From: Lucinisca nassula
Lineage: Eukaryota > Mollusca > Bivalvia > Lucinida > Lucinidae
Length of the DNA: 64,000 bases
Reading direction: 5' to 3'
NCBI GenBank assembly: GCA_963580285.1
Contig: OY757017.1
Span: 13,280,538-13,344,537 of the forward strand
The notes below the pieces were generated by a model. It saw only the letters and a program-made list of their open reading frames with translations, did no database searches and was not told where the DNA came from. Below, one piece after another: positions 1 through 10,966 of this stretch (the stretch's first letter is position 1; each line of letters begins with the position of its first letter). Both the position numbers and the translations under genes were made by a program.

Positions 1-147
1 TGACGCCTTGACAAACGGATGCACGAACGGATGCACGGAAAACCGGGCGCCTATATTGGGCCATGATAATAGCAGGTGCGACAATGAACAATCATTAATC
101 AGAGGTGGATGAAAACTGGAGTGCACAGAAAACCACCGAATCATCAT

Positions 148-490
148 GAAACACGCCTGTATAATTATGACCCCCTCGAACCCCACTTTCATATAGTAAA
201 ACTGGGGTTTACAGGGGGTAAAGCTTATTTTTCCTATTTTTGCTCTGATATATAGATAGTGGGTACTCTTTAGAACCGCCTCAATGAGGAGGTTCTAATG
301 ATTGAGGCGGTTCTAACGTGTGAAATATAGATTGTGGGTACTCGTAAGAACCCCCTCGATGAGGCGGTTCTAATGAGTGCCCACAATCTACATTTTGAGC
401 AGAAATAAGAAAAATATCACAATTTGTCATCAAAAAATTTTCATTTTTTTCTGCGAGAAAGGTGGCAATGTATTTGTATAGGCGTGTTTT
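148..490. mobile_element. Hairpin MITE, GTGGGTACTCG family
   Basis: Ends are inverted (AACACGCCTGTATA at left, TATAGGCGTGTTTTC at right). The centre contains two adjacent hairpins around the inverted pair GTACTC..TTAGAACCGCCTC and GAGGCGGTTCTAA. The same family recurs near 4.7, 9.9, 12.8, 18.3, 18.6, 27.1, 29.25, 32.3, 34.6 and 61.9 kb. Confidence 0.75.
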
Positions 491-611
491 CGGAATGCTT
501 GGCAACTCACATGTGACCTGAGGAAGGTTCGAATCCAGAGTGTTGAGAAACCTAATATTTAAAGTACATAGCTCCAGATGAAGTGCTAGTTTTATCCGAA
601 AAGAACTGGGT

Positions 612-1012
612 CCAGTTGTTCAAAGCATCGTTAGCTTAACGAGCAAGTTAGAAGTCATACTGTTAACTGTTCTAGCAAGCACAATATCTAAAATTCTGGT
701 ATTTTTGCCGAAAAAATGTGAGCTGGTTTTGCAAAAGCAAAAGCTGCTCACATTTTTTTCAGCAAAAATATTAGCATATTTGCCATAATAAATGATGAAA
801 GTTTTAACAATTTACATTAACTAACAATGTCGTTAGTTTTGAACAACTGGCCCCTGGTATTTTTGCTGGAAAAATGTGAGCTGCTTTTGCATTTGCAAAA
901 GCTGCTCACATTTTTTTCAGCAAAAATTATAGCCTATTTGCCATAATAAATGATGGGAGTTTTAACCATACATTAACCAATGACATTGTTAGTTTTGAAC
1001 AACTGGCCCCAG
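612..1012. mobile_element. MITE with AGCTGCTTTTGC hairpin, doubled
   Basis: Begins GTCCAGTTGTTCAAAGCA and ends TTTTGAACAACTGGCCCC (inverted termini). A second, partial unit starts at about 858. Both contain a near-perfect hairpin around TTTGCAAAAGC. Other copies are at 45.17-45.54 and 58.13-58.60 kb. Confidence 0.7.
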
Positions 1013-1223
1013 ATATTTTTCGTATTTCTGCATGAAAACGTATGTTTTGGATACCCATTAGGGGCACAATTTGATTGGTTAAAAATCAGAAATGGGTGTG
1101 GCTGAATCAACTGATTCAGCAAGGTAAGGGTTAACATATAAATAAAATAATTTGGCCATACCCATTTCTGCCTCTCAACCAATCAAATAGCTTGTTATAT
1201 TGTATTCACCCAATAGGCAATCT

Positions 1224-1808
1224 GAATGACAAACAGTGAAGATCTTCAGATGCCATCTGATCTGGATCTACACTGTTTGCAAAGGAAAAGATTGTTGTGT
1301 GCAGCAGGGTAAAAATGCTAAACAATTTTATTTTCAACAAATAGAGAGAACCTAATATAGCAACAACTATTTTAACAACTAGGGCCCATAGACCCATGTT
1401 CATTTAACTCTTAACCTGCTGTTCACGACAACCCTTTGCTTTGCAAACAGTGTAGATCCAGATCAGATGGCTTCTGAAGAAGCTATCTGATCAGGATCTA
1501 CACTGTTTGACATTCAATTTATGAATTTCTAGGAATAAATTACATCAAGTAATCTGATTGGTTCTAAGTCAGAAATGGGTGTGGCTAAACTGAATATTCA
1601 GCAAGAGAAGGGTTACCACGGCAAACAGTGCAGGCCCAGATCAGACACCACAGAACATGGCGTCTGATCAGAGCCTACAATGTTTGCAAAAAGTTCAGAC
1701 ATTTTCCAAATAAATTTTGAAGAAAACACAACCTTACACCCTTAAATTTTGAAATGGACTCCTGCTGTATATAAGGAGGAGGATTCCATTTTGTCTTAAA
1801 TGGGTTAA
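1224..1808. mobile_element. Cluster of GCAAACAGTG hairpin MITEs
   Basis: Three copies of the hairpin that starts GCAAACAGTGTAGATCCAG and ends with its reverse complement (1224-1283, 1437-1510, 1618-1690). They lie in elements with TTAACCCT-like ends. The last ends in GGGTTAA about 35 bp from the exon 11 donor. Confidence 0.65.
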
Positions 1809-1843
1809 TCACTGAATATCTAAGGTAAATTCAGTAAGCTTAC

Positions 1844-1958
1844 TTTGAGGTACATGAGTAGAGTCCGGTCTGAGCATTGGTACATGTACAGGTGTAGTCA
1901 CAGCCATCATCCCAAGACTCCCCTTGTTGATGAACTGTTCCTTTGTAATAACACACAC
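1844..1958 (-). CDS. Exon 11: N-terminal half of VWC module f (last visible exon)
   Basis: 115-bp exon, acceptor TTGTGTTTCAG, donor GTAAGC. It encodes VCYYKGTVHQQGESWDDGCD, YTCTCTNAQTG and LYSCTSK. Five cysteines, the Trp and the DGC motif are intact. Phase 1 in, phase 2 out, so the coding sequence must continue in a C-half exon beginning with A or G plus TGT below position 1. The gene therefore leaves the window at this end too. Confidence 0.86.
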
Positions 1959-2031
1959 CTGAAACACAAACATAAAAGGTGAGTTTTACGTCCCACCAAC
2001 AGCTAAGGTCAAACAGAGATGGGACCTTTGT

Positions 2032-2260
2032 TTAACCTATTTAGTACCAGAAAACCCAAAATGGGTACCCTGGCAAACAGTGCAGGCCCAGATCAGACGC
2101 CGCAGAATGCGGCGTCTGATCAGGGCCTACACTGTTTGCAACAAGTACAGCCATTTTCCAAATCAATTTTGAAGAAAACACAACCTGACACCCCTAAATT
2201 TTGAAATAGACTCATGCTATATATAAGGAGGAAGATTCCATTTGGTACAAAAAGGGTTAA
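2032..2260. mobile_element. TTAA-flanked hairpin MITE (piggyBac-like ends)
   Basis: Bounded by TTAACC and GGGTTAA, with inverted TATTTAGTACCA / TGGTACAAAAA ends and an internal perfect hairpin (GCAGGCCCAGATCAGACGCC and complement). TTAA duplications plus CCC/GGG ends are the hallmark of piggyBac-type elements; no transposase is present. Confidence 0.65.
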
Positions 2261-2375
2261 AGACGCATCCAAAATCTGGAGAGGAGAAGCCCAGGATCGA
2301 ATCCATAACCCCTGGTTTATGAGATGAGGAGCTTATCAACTATACCATGGAGACTTCTACAATCATAAAAGGTAA

Positions 2376-3065
2376 GTTTGATTTTGTGTTGAAGTTTTAC
2401 GTCCTCATCAACACTATTTATGTCATTTTGGAGATGTTGCTTCCAATTCTGCAGGCTTTTACCCCACACTGAGATGAAATGACATCTCAAGCCCTACTGC
2501 CCAAAGAAACCACTAGGGTTTAAGGGACAGTTCAACTCACACCACTTTGCCTTGGCAGGTTCTTCTGTCACGGTTTATTTTTGTTGTAGTTCGTCTTTGA
2601 ATGTATCTTTTTATTTTGGATAGCCTATTGGCCATTTTGTGGGAAAGTAACTGTCCTTTTTGCTTTCTGCTATTGATGTTTCCATTAGGGTCTAGTTATT
2701 TCATGTTTATGGGCTGCATGATGCTTCCACGCAGAGCTGAATCCGGCCCGCACACTAGTACTGGTAAACTGCTTAGAGGATCTAAGCCTGTCCAGGAAAC
2801 GCGGTGTGAGGCGCACACTAGTCCATGCTAATAAACCCTATTGGTTTTATTGGGCGACAGGGATTGAGATGTCAGTTCATCTCAATGTCGGGTAAAAGTC
2901 TCACAAAATTGGAAGCAACATCTCCAAAATGACCTTTACAGTGTTGACAGGGACGTTAAACCTCAAATCAAACAAACAAACAAATCTTCCTCTTGGCGTC
3001 TCTGATGGGAGCTGTGGGTTAATTGTACTGATTCCTGATCATTGCCTTCACTTCTATTTTAGACC
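2376..3065. mobile_element. SINE fragments nested in an older retroelement-like 3' segment
   Basis: 2376-2545 is a degenerate AAAC-tailed SINE in minus orientation. 2706-2985 is a plus-orientation copy ending GTTAAACCTCAAATC plus (AAAC)n. It interrupts a sequence (2600-2705 and 2990-3065) that is also found at about 38.70-38.87 kb (ATTTTGGATAGCC and TGATTCCTGATCATTGC). Confidence 0.65.
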
Positions 3066-3304
3066 TCCTTAGTGGTTTACCAGTAGTCAAATGTTGCGTC
3101 AGTTTCAGCTCTGCATGCAAGCACCATGCAGCCCAATCTATTTCTCCAAGCCCTGATGGGCTGGGGAGCATAAAAGGAAAGTTATTTGAAGACAAATGGT
3201 CATATTTTCTGTAACATCATCAACATGCAGTATAAGTCCAGCAGGTAAGTATTTTTTATCACATTCTGAGAAAAAAAAAACTTAACCCATAAGATCCAAT
3301 CACG

Positions 3305-3520
3305 ATAATTGTTGTCTGTTTTGTCGTCTGCCAGTTCCTTTAAAAGTCATTTTTGCAAACAGTGTGGACCCAGATCAGACTGCTCCTCTAGGAGCAGTCT
3401 GATCTGTGTCCACACTGCTTGCCTGTATGCAAAAATATTTTTAAAACGTTTGCAAAAAGATATAGCAGACGACATAAGCAGACGACATTTTCAGATGGTG
3501 TTTTTCTCGGTGTCTGAATG
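3305..3520. mobile_element. MITE with GCAGACGACA ends and a central hairpin
   Basis: Inverted ends TTGTCTG..GTCGTCTGC and GCAGACGACATAAGCAGACG. Inside is the hairpin GTGTGGACCCAGATCAGACT with its complement. Related copies are at 18.12, 35.87 and 40.50 kb. Confidence 0.65.
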
Positions 3521-3758
3521 GTTATTATTTCTGTTAAATCTTCCCTCTAGCAGACAATTCACATGAAATTTAATGCTCAGACATGACATAAATACCGGTA
3601 GCCATTTTTTCCTCAGAAATAATACAAATAGAATGTCATCTGCTCACATTCTGCTTGGTGCCTTACATGTAGTATACAGGTGAGCCTTACCCATTGGGGC
3701 TTGAACAAAATTGATTTTTTTTTTTTTGGCAATAACTTTTTTATTTTTTCGATTTGGA

Positions 3759-4049
3759 AGCCCCCACCCATCGGCACTTGAAGAAATAGATGGGCTGCAT
3801 GATGCTTCCACACAGAGCTGAAACCGACCACACACGAGTACTGGTAAACTGCTTGGAGGTTATAAGCCTGCCCAGGCAAAGCTGTGCAAGTTGGTCCGCC
3901 CATACTTATAAACCCTATTGGTTTCATTGGGTGACAGGGCTTGAGATGTCATTTCATCTCAATGTCAGGTAAAAGTGGAAGCAACATCTCCAAAATGACC
4001 TACATAGTGTTGACGGGGATGTTAAACCTCAATTCGAACAAAACAAAAC
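3759..4049 (+). mobile_element. AAAC-tailed SINE-like element
   Basis: Starts CCCCCACCCATCGGCACTTG, contains GGGCTGCATGATGCTTCCA, and ends GTTAAACCTCAATTCG plus (AAAAC)n. Same family as at 9.15, 11.47, 17.79, 19.14, 20.03, 28.84, 33.67, 44.46, 58.76, 59.93 and 62.64 kb. Confidence 0.8.
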
Positions 4050-4165
4050 ATATAGTATACAACCATTAAGTGTCTATGCATATGTTGCAGACTCACACAA
4101 AACTGTCCCTAGCACCAGGGTATACACTAAAAATATTCTACCGACATTTTGGAAGACATTACATC

Positions 4166-4553
4166 TAGGGCTGGCTAATCGGAGGTGAAAAGATAATCGA
4201 TTATCAGTCCTGTCATTGCGATCGATAATCGATTAGTAATCCCAAAGGTTTTTGTCATTATTTTACCTGTCTGACTTTCTGAGCATGACTCTTACCATAT
4301 GTTGCACTTTACCATAGGTATATTTGAACAGACAGGCCTGAGCAAACAGTGTAGACCCAGATGACACGCCGCATAATGCGGCGTCTCATCAGGGTCTGCA
4401 CTGTTTGCCACTCATCCAGCTATTTTAGGCATAACTTTGGGTAGTAAATTGTACCTATCAAGTAATCGATTAAAAGCAAATCAGAAATGATAATTATTTT
4501 TGTGGAATTTATCAATCCATTAATCGATTATACGATTAATCATGGCAGCCTTA
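4166..4553. mobile_element. hAT-like MITE with target-site duplication
   Basis: Ends AGGGCTGGCTAATCG and a degenerate inverted copy (GATTAATCATGGCAGCCTT). It is flanked by ATTACATCT at 4158-4165 (plus next base) and 4554-4562. An internal GCAAACAGTG hairpin MITE sits at 4341-4410. ATCGATTA palindromes flank the centre. The 8-bp duplication plus these termini fit hAT; no transposase remains. Confidence 0.6.
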
Positions 4554-4696
4554 ATTACATCTAGCTCTACAGATTCTGCTGTATGCTGGCCTCCCAAATT
4601 TTTGGTGTAGATTTCCTTATTTTTGAAATTTTCTGTTTTCTTTACCCGGTATCTGCTAAAATCTACACCTACATCTGCGTGAGGTAGCCTGACATT

Positions 4697-4905
4697 ACGC
4701 AAACACGCCTATACAAATACATTGCCACCTTTATCGCCAAAAAAATGAAAATTTTATGATGAAAAATTGTGATATTTTTCTTATGGTTCTAACGAGTACC
4801 CACAATCTATATTTTAGAGCAGAAATAAGGAAAATAAGGTTTGCCCCCGGAACCCCAGTTTTACTATATAAAAGTGGGGTTCGAGGGGGTCGAAATTATA
4901 TACCG
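4697..4905. mobile_element. Hairpin MITE, GTGGGTACTCG family, partial
   Basis: Starts AAACACGCCTATACAAAT and contains ACGAGTACCCACAATCTAT and the AGTTTTACTATATAAAAGTG segment, as at 148-490. The central hairpin is half deleted. Confidence 0.6.
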
Positions 4906-5789
4906 TATTCGACCTATCTACCGCACCGTGCGCTTAGTTTTTTCAAAATTGTATGAAAATATTGTGGTGAAAAATCTACCTAATAAGCGCACACTCAATA
5001 CGGAAAAAATACGAAAAAAAAAGCTTCCGATATGATTATTTTATAGAGTTGAATTTCAGCATAGGGGTTTACCAGTGATTCTTGAAAAAACTAGAGAAAG
5101 TGCCCAGTGGGGCACGTATACCCCCGACCAGTGCCATCCCATTTTAGTGGAAATGAAAATTTGTTTGTAGCATTGAACCTTTCCATATAAACTTTCCATT
5201 TAGTCCACTGAGAATAACTATTGCATTTCAACAAATATAGAATAATTTATCATATCCAAAGATGAGACTGCTTGTCTTTGCTGAATAATAAAAATTCAAA
5301 GTTTGTTGCAATTTGGAACAATTTCAACTGGAAAAAACAAACATAGAATAGGCTGTCATAGAACATTTGCTGAATTAAAGTAGCTGTATAATGACATAAT
5401 AAAGCAATGCATTTTTTATTATTACTTGCATTTATTATTGTCTGCATTTCAAGAGAAAATATTATGCAAAATTTAACAGTTCTAGTCGCTGTTGTTTCTA
5501 AGATCACAAGGACCAATATTCATGTATAAACTGACAAATCTGACAAGGCTCACAGCATAAAGAAACAACAAAGTAACTAATTATGAACAGATGGAAAGAC
5601 AAAAACTATAACCTTTGATATACTTTGTATGCAAGGAGTATAATGAGAACAGTTATCAAATCCTGTACCATATACTATTATGCGATGTATATATGTGAAT
5701 TTATTCTAATAAATATTGTTTAAACCAAAACAGTTAACACAAAACTTGGACGTGATCAAAATGTGTAAGTCCTTATTATTGACCCTTAG

Positions 5790-6731
5790 CCCCACCCGGG
5801 GGCTTGACCCCGGAGCTTATATTTTCTATATGAAAGTTAATACTATAGCTATATTCTGTACCAAATATGAAGAGAATCTAACATGAGGTTACAGAGATAT
5901 AAGCAATCAAAAAGGTTTAACACAAAACTTCGACTTAAAAGTTGACAAACTGACAGACAGCCCACCCAGGGGCTTGACCCAGGGGTTTAGATATTCCATA
6001 TGAAAGGTTATGCTATAGAGATATCCTTTACCAAATATGAAAAGAATCTAACATGTAGTTACAGAGATATGAGCAATCAAAAAGGTTTAACACAAAACAT
6101 TGACGTAAATATTGATGAACGAACTGACGGGTGGACAGCCCACCTAGGGGCTTGACCCGCGAGCTAAGATATTCCAAACGAAAGGTAATGCTATAGAGAT
6201 ATCCTGTACCAAATATGAAGAGAATCAAACATGTGGTGACAGAGATATGAGCAATCAAAAAGGTTTAACACAAAACTTTGACGTAAAAGTTGACAAACGG
6301 ACAGACAGCCCACCCAGGGGCTTGGATATTCCATATGAAAGGAAATGCTATAGAGATATCCTTTACCAAATATGAAGAGAATCTAACATGCGGTTACAGA
6401 GATATGAGCAATCAAAAAGGTTTAACACAAAACTTTGACGTAAAAGTAGATGAACAGACAGACGGACAGACAGACAACCCACAGGGGCTTGACCCAGGGG
6501 CTTAGTTATTCCATATGAAAGGTAATGCTATAGAGATATCCTTTACCAAATATGAAGAGAATTTAACATGTGGTTACAGATATATGAGCTATCAAAAAGG
6601 TTTAACGCAAAACTTTGACGTAAAGGTTGACGAACGGCGGGACGGACGGAAGTACGAACGAACGAACGAACGGACGAACGGACGGAAAGACGAAAACTAT
6701 ATACCCCCTGACATATGTCGGGGGTATAATG
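5790..6731 (+). mobile_element. Pearl-like element: tandem core, tetranucleotide tract, 3' hairpin
   Basis: Five core copies (landmark CAAATATGAAGAGAAT at 5862, 6032, 6210, 6367, 6547; spacing 157-180 bp) are followed by an ACGA/ACGG tetranucleotide tract (about 6638-6690). A terminal hairpin TACCCCCTGACATATG..CGGGGGTA ends it. A core of about 160-bp repeats followed by ACGG-type microsatellite is the published architecture of bivalve pearl elements. A related 3' end also occurs at about 5608-5650. Confidence 0.7.
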
Positions 6732-6886
6732 AGCCAATTATGAAACCGAAAAGGTAGAAAAATGAACCTTATGGAATTTCGACTGATATGTTTTCTTTTG
6801 GTTAATTTCCACATTTTAACACTTGACCCAAACTTTTACCCACACCATTTCAATATGTTTTGAGTTTTTGACAGTAAAACATGCTC

Positions 6887-7610
6887 GTTACGGAGGAGAG
6901 TTTATATTTGTAAGCCCATGTGTTTGTTTCATCCAACAGTCTATGCTAACCCAATGGGTATATTTATGAAGTTAAACTCATAGCTTTTGCCAACAAACAA
7001 CACTTCGTTGGGCTACTGATTGTCTGAATAAGTAACGCTCACTTCTAAAATTGCTCGCCTCCGTAACATTTTAACTCACCTCCGTAACATCTCTTCCGTA
7101 ACAATAGATTTCTCCTCACAGTCTGTAGCTAGGTCAAAATCCAATGTTTTGCTTTAGTGATTTGATATTACTAGCACAAATAGCACTCGATGCACACAAA
7201 GATGTTTCGATACCTATATCGGCTTTGGTTTTTACGTTACGGAGGAGAGAAGTTACGGAGGTGGAGGACAGTTTGTTTTTTATCAACCAAACCGTTGTTA
7301 TAGGACCAATGGTCAATATTATTTTTCATATCAGTACAGTCTTATGCAAAATATATGGCAATTAGCTTAAAGTGTTCCTTTCCATCCATTGACCTTTTGA
7401 AAGCACCGTTAAGGAGGTGAGGCTCTGAAAAGTGACAAATTAATTATCCACTTTCAGATTTCATATTATGTTTATTTCGAAAGAAGATCAAACACTAAAT
7501 GGTTTATTTATCAGAACATTCCTTTGGATGGATATAAGACATAGTTATAAGCAGAGAATTATTCCTGTTTGCACACTTTGACCAGATATAGATCCGTTAC
7601 GGTAGGTGAG
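6887..7610. repeat. Cluster of GTTACGGAGGWGAG motifs in both orientations
   Basis: Near-identical 14-mers occur at 6887, 7054 (inverted), 7075 (inverted), 7089 (inverted, CTCTTCCGTAAC), 7236, 7252, 7408 (GTTAAGGAGGTGAG) and 7596 (GTTACGGTAGGTGAG). Spacing is irregular and the DNA between them is not repeated. Confidence 0.6.
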
Positions 7611-7639
7611 TGCTGTTTTAGCGACACCCTATTTTTACG

Positions 7640-8270
7640 GCAATGTGTCCAGACACTGAATGCAATAAGTCTTTAAATTCTGCTAATTATTTCCTAAGCA
7701 TCGTATCGTTGAACCGCAATTGCAATCCCATTCCAACTAAACAATAAAAGGTTAGATATTTGCACTTCAGTATGTAACCATGCCTTGTGACATGGCAAAA
7801 ACGCATGCCCCACTGGTATATTAATGGTGCTAACTCAGTAATCGTACCAGAAGGCATTGGTTTTAGAATTGGAAGGAAGTTCCTGAATATGCCTCTTGGC
7901 TTATATGGCTTATTTACACCCAGAGACTGCGTTGTTTAGACACCATGAAGGGACAAACATTAGTGACAAGGTATATTCAAAATTGGGTCATTTTTTCAAG
8001 AATCACTGTTACCACATATACATAAGATTGTCCGGGTCAAAGATGCAGCAAAACTCAATATGAATTTGTTGGGAGGTTACTGTAAAGTGTGCGCTTGTGT
8101 ATTTTTTCCAGAAAAAGCTTGGGTGTACGCTTATAGGAGCATGTGCAGTAAATAGGTTGAATACATGTGTACAGTAGGCATGTTTTCGTGATGCCTACAT
8201 CTACGTGAGGGTGCCTGAAGAATCTGAAGAGAAAGAGACGGTCATAGATACCGGGGTTAAGGGGAATCCG
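7640..8270. other. Intronic DNA without a recognised gene
   Basis: No coding signal was found. 7960-8230 shares diverged segments with 4.6-5.1 kb, partly inverted (TTTCAAGAATCACTG against CAGTGATTCTTGAAA; CCTACATCTACGTGAGG against CCTACATCTGCGTGAGG). It is therefore probably old repeat. Confidence 0.4.
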
Positions 8271-8280
8271 GACACCTTCA

Positions 8281-8520
8281 GCGGAGTGGAATGCTGTGGT
8301 GCAGTGGTAAAGCATCGGATTTGAGATTGAGAGGTAGCCGGTTCGATCCCCACAAGCGCCAAGTGTTGTTTTCTTGAGCAAGAGACTTTATCCACATTGC
8401 TTAGTGCTGGTTTCTGCCAGGCAAAGAGGGCCGCATGGAAGATTAGTACTAGTACTAAATGTGTTACCCCCTATAAATAAGGTCGATTACCGCGTATTAT
8501 TTTTTTTATTATTATTATCA
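8281..8520 (+). mobile_element. tRNA-derived SINE with (ATT)n tail
   Basis: Polymerase III-like box A (TGGTGCAGTGGTAAAGCATC) and box B (GGTTCGATCCCC) are about 45 bp apart. A body with AGATTAGTACTAGTAC and a (TTATTA)n tail follow. Same family as 19451-19670 and the truncated copy at 63720. Confidence 0.75.
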
Positions 8521-8529
8521 TTCAGGGGA

Positions 8530-8700
8530 GACAACTCCTTTAAAAGTAATTTTGTCTCACATGTCAAATGGGGTCAACTCTACAAAGAAAGAATTTGCTC
8601 CTGAGGAGCAAATTCTTTCCTTTAAGATAAGACCCCTTTTTCAGTGGGATAGGCCTAATAGAAAAATGAACAGAAAGTCCCAAAAGTTATCTCACTTTGA
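8530..8700. mobile_element. Hairpin element around AATTTGCTCC/GGAGCAAATT
   Basis: Near-perfect inverted repeat: GGGGTCAACTCTACAAAGAA and AGAATTTGCTCCTGAGGAGC followed by its complement to about 8636. A fuller copy is at 27325-27570, and the arm is amplified at 60.23-60.83 kb. Confidence 0.65.
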
Positions 8701-8814
8701 AAAATAGTGGACAAATCTGCCAGGTGTTTCCAATCCCCTTAAGTATGCTGATGCCATCCTGTTTCAGCACTTAACATACAGCACTTGCTTCTGATCATGT
8801 AACATTGCTGTTAT

Positions 8815-9130
8815 TTAGTGTAAAATGTCATGTCATAAATAGAAGATCTTACATGAGTGGTCATGTATTATTGAATTTTTTAAACAAGTTGCGGAGGAAA
8901 AACTTTGCCTAGCATTTTATCCCTTTTTCTCAATGAGTTTAATAAATTCAATAATACACGGGCATGAATGCAAGATTCAATTTAGCATATGATTTATCAA
9001 TATTCCGCCATCAGTAAACAGGACGTGGTTAAGGATGTCCTAAGGGTAACTTTATGGAAGGTATCTAACTAATTTGCACATTTAATCCACTGGTGGGTTT
9101 CTGAATTTATTACATGATATTATTACATTC
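8815..9130. mobile_element. Foldback MITE, ATGTATTATTGAATTT family
   Basis: Inverted pair TATTATTGAATTTTTTAAAC / GTTTAATAAATTCAATAATA around GGGATAAAATGC-type sequence. A second copy, in inverted orientation, is at about 34.19-34.56 kb. Confidence 0.55.
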
Positions 9131-9146
9131 TAAGATGTGACCTCTC

Positions 9147-9386
9147 GGCCCCCACCCATCAGGGCTTGAAGAAAAAGATGGGCCCCATGTTGCTTCCATG
9201 CTGAGCTGAAATCGATTGCACATGAGTAATGGTAAACCGCTTAGAGGATCTAAGCCTTCCCAGGCAAAGCGATGGGAGATGGACCGTCCATGCTTATAAA
9301 CCCTATTGGTTTCACTGGGCGACAGGACATCTCCAAAATGACCTTTACAGTGTAGACAGGGACCATAAACCTCAAATCAAACAAAA
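9147..9386 (+). mobile_element. AAAC-tailed SINE-like element
   Basis: Starts GGCCCCCACCCATCAGGGCT and ends CCATAAACCTCAAATCAAAC. The segment of about 60 bp between GGGCGACAGG and ACATCTCCAAAATG is deleted. Confidence 0.75.
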
Positions 9387-9526
9387 GATGCGACGTCATA
9401 TGATAAAAATGATTTGACCACGCATGTAATAAAATGTGGTAACTGGCCCATACCTCCATGACACCTACTCATGATATGAAGCCTACGAATGGCATAATAA
9501 AGGGAGAAAACTCTATTTGTACTCAC

Positions 9527-9765
9527 CACTAGACCCTGTTGATGTCATTCCAGGGATAATATTTGGTCTCCCACTGCCCGTGAAAGATGTGTGGGTTCCT
9601 ATTGGAACAACATTGGTAACTGATGGGCTCAGGGTAGAGCTCCCTGAGGTGGGTCCTCCAATCATTGGTGTTAGGGTACCAGAACATGCTGGCACCTTAC
9701 AGCAGTTGTCATTTGGATCGGGAACCAGTGAACAAGAAGATGGCAAGTCTGAGAATATCTGGCAT
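9527..9765 (-). CDS. Exon 10: C-terminal half of VWC module e plus S/T/G linker
   Basis: 239-bp exon, acceptor CTATTTTCACAG, donor GTGAGT. It encodes CQIFSDLPSSCSLVPDPND, NCCKVPAC, then a linker of about 50 residues rich in Ser, Thr, Gly and Pro. The linker contains HTSFTGSGRPNIIPG, which resembles the 17-residue unit (TINPGQNTGFTGTGQ) amplified in exon 8. That suggests a single-copy relative of the same sequence. Phase 2 in, phase 1 out. Confidence 0.87.
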
Positions 9766-9929
9766 CTGTGAAAATAGTGGTTGCAGATTTATAAATTTAC
9801 TCAATTTTTACTCTGACATTAAAGCAAAACATGCATTACAATAACATGACATGGTACATTCTTTTATATATTCAAGATGGTTCTTTTTTGATGAAAATTT
9901 GAGGTAGGTTTCTTATTTGTACTTCAAAT

Positions 9930-10200
9930 ATTATAGGGTGTGGGTGCTTGTTAGAACTGCCTCCTTGATGCAGTTCCAATGAGTACCCACAAACTATGCC
10001 TTGATTATAAACAAAATAATGTATACCCTCATAAACCTCAATTTTCTCAGTATAAAGTGGGGTTTAGAGGGCTGATCATTACATCATGTGAACAAGTCTG
10101 TGAAATGACCATCCCCCCTAAACTCCACTTTATGTAGAGGAAACTGGGGTTTATGGGGGGGGGGGGGGTACCATATCAAAATGACTTATCATGAATCATT
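9930..10200. mobile_element. Hairpin MITE, GTGGGTACTCG family
   Basis: Contains TAGGGTGTGGGTGCTTGTTA and the complementary AATGAGTACCCACAAACTAT around a CTCC..GGAG loop. Two AAACCCCA/TGGGGTTTA arms follow and a G-run at 10157-10168. Confidence 0.6.
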
Positions 10201-10265
10201 TTTTTTTTACATTTATCTAATTTTTCATATACATGTACATAAATTTAGGCAGAACGTATATCTGC

Positions 10266-10495
10266 TTAACACATTGCATGCAGGAAACCCCTAAAGGTGA
10301 ACCTTGGCAAACAGTGCAGGTCCAGATCAGACACCGCAGAATGTGGCGTCTGATCAGGGCCTGCACTATTTGCAAACAGAGTTTTCCGTCAAAAATTGAA
10401 TAAAAATGAAAAAATAGGCCTGACACCCATTATATGACAAATGGACTTTCCCAACATATAGCAATGGAAGAGACCACTAGTGTACAATGGGTTAA
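10266..10495. mobile_element. TTAA-flanked hairpin MITE
   Basis: TTAACACATTGCATGC at left and ATGGGTTAA at right, with the GCAAACAGTGCAGG hairpin inside. Same subfamily as 13037-13255 and 36000-36224. Confidence 0.65.
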
Positions 10496-10580
10496 ATCTT
10501 ATTTCTGTTTAAAAAATCAAATAACTGTCTCTTCTAAACATTTGCATTGTACGCTATGAACTAAGAGTTAAGTCCCTTAC

Positions 10581-10698
10581 CTAGCACTGCATTTATACGA
10601 GTTGGTAGCTGGATCGTCACAGTAACAGGTATAGTCACACCCATCTTGCCAAGAGGTCCCTTGTTTATGTAGCGTCATATCTTTGTAGATACACTGGT
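10581..10698 (-). CDS. Exon 9: N-terminal half of VWC module e
   Basis: 118-bp exon, one codon longer than the other N-half exons. Acceptor TTTTTAG, donor GTAAGG. It reads QCIYKDMTLHKQGTSWQDGC, DYTCYCDDPATN and SYKCSAR. Five cysteines and the conserved Trp are present. The extra codon sits in the C4-C5 loop (DDPATNSYKC). Phase 1 in: the single base left by exon 8 plus AC gives Asn. Phase 2 out. Confidence 0.87.
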
Positions 10699-10734
10699 CT
10701 AAAAACAATGAAGAAAATACACCCCAACCTCATT

Positions 10735-10905
10735 ATAACACGGTTCATTATAACACAGTTTTGGATATAACACGGTTTCAAGAAAGATTCCTAAAATGTA
10801 TAGATTATATATAGAAAAATGACCATAAATGGTCATTTTTCTATTATATAATCTATACATTTTTGTTTGGATATAACATGGTTGTTTAACTGACACAGGT
10901 TCTGT
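10735..10905. repeat. Foldback repeat with long AT hairpin
   Basis: The arm AATGTATAGATTATATATAG plus AAAAATGACCAT is followed, with no real loop, by its complement (about 10796-10862). Flanking GGATATAACACGGTTT / GGATATAACATGGTTG are direct repeats also present at 57832-57885. Confidence 0.6.
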
Positions 10906-10966
10906 TTTGGGCCCCACTAATAGTGTTATAAAGAGGTTGTGATGTATCTTGTTTTTTTCGCATATA

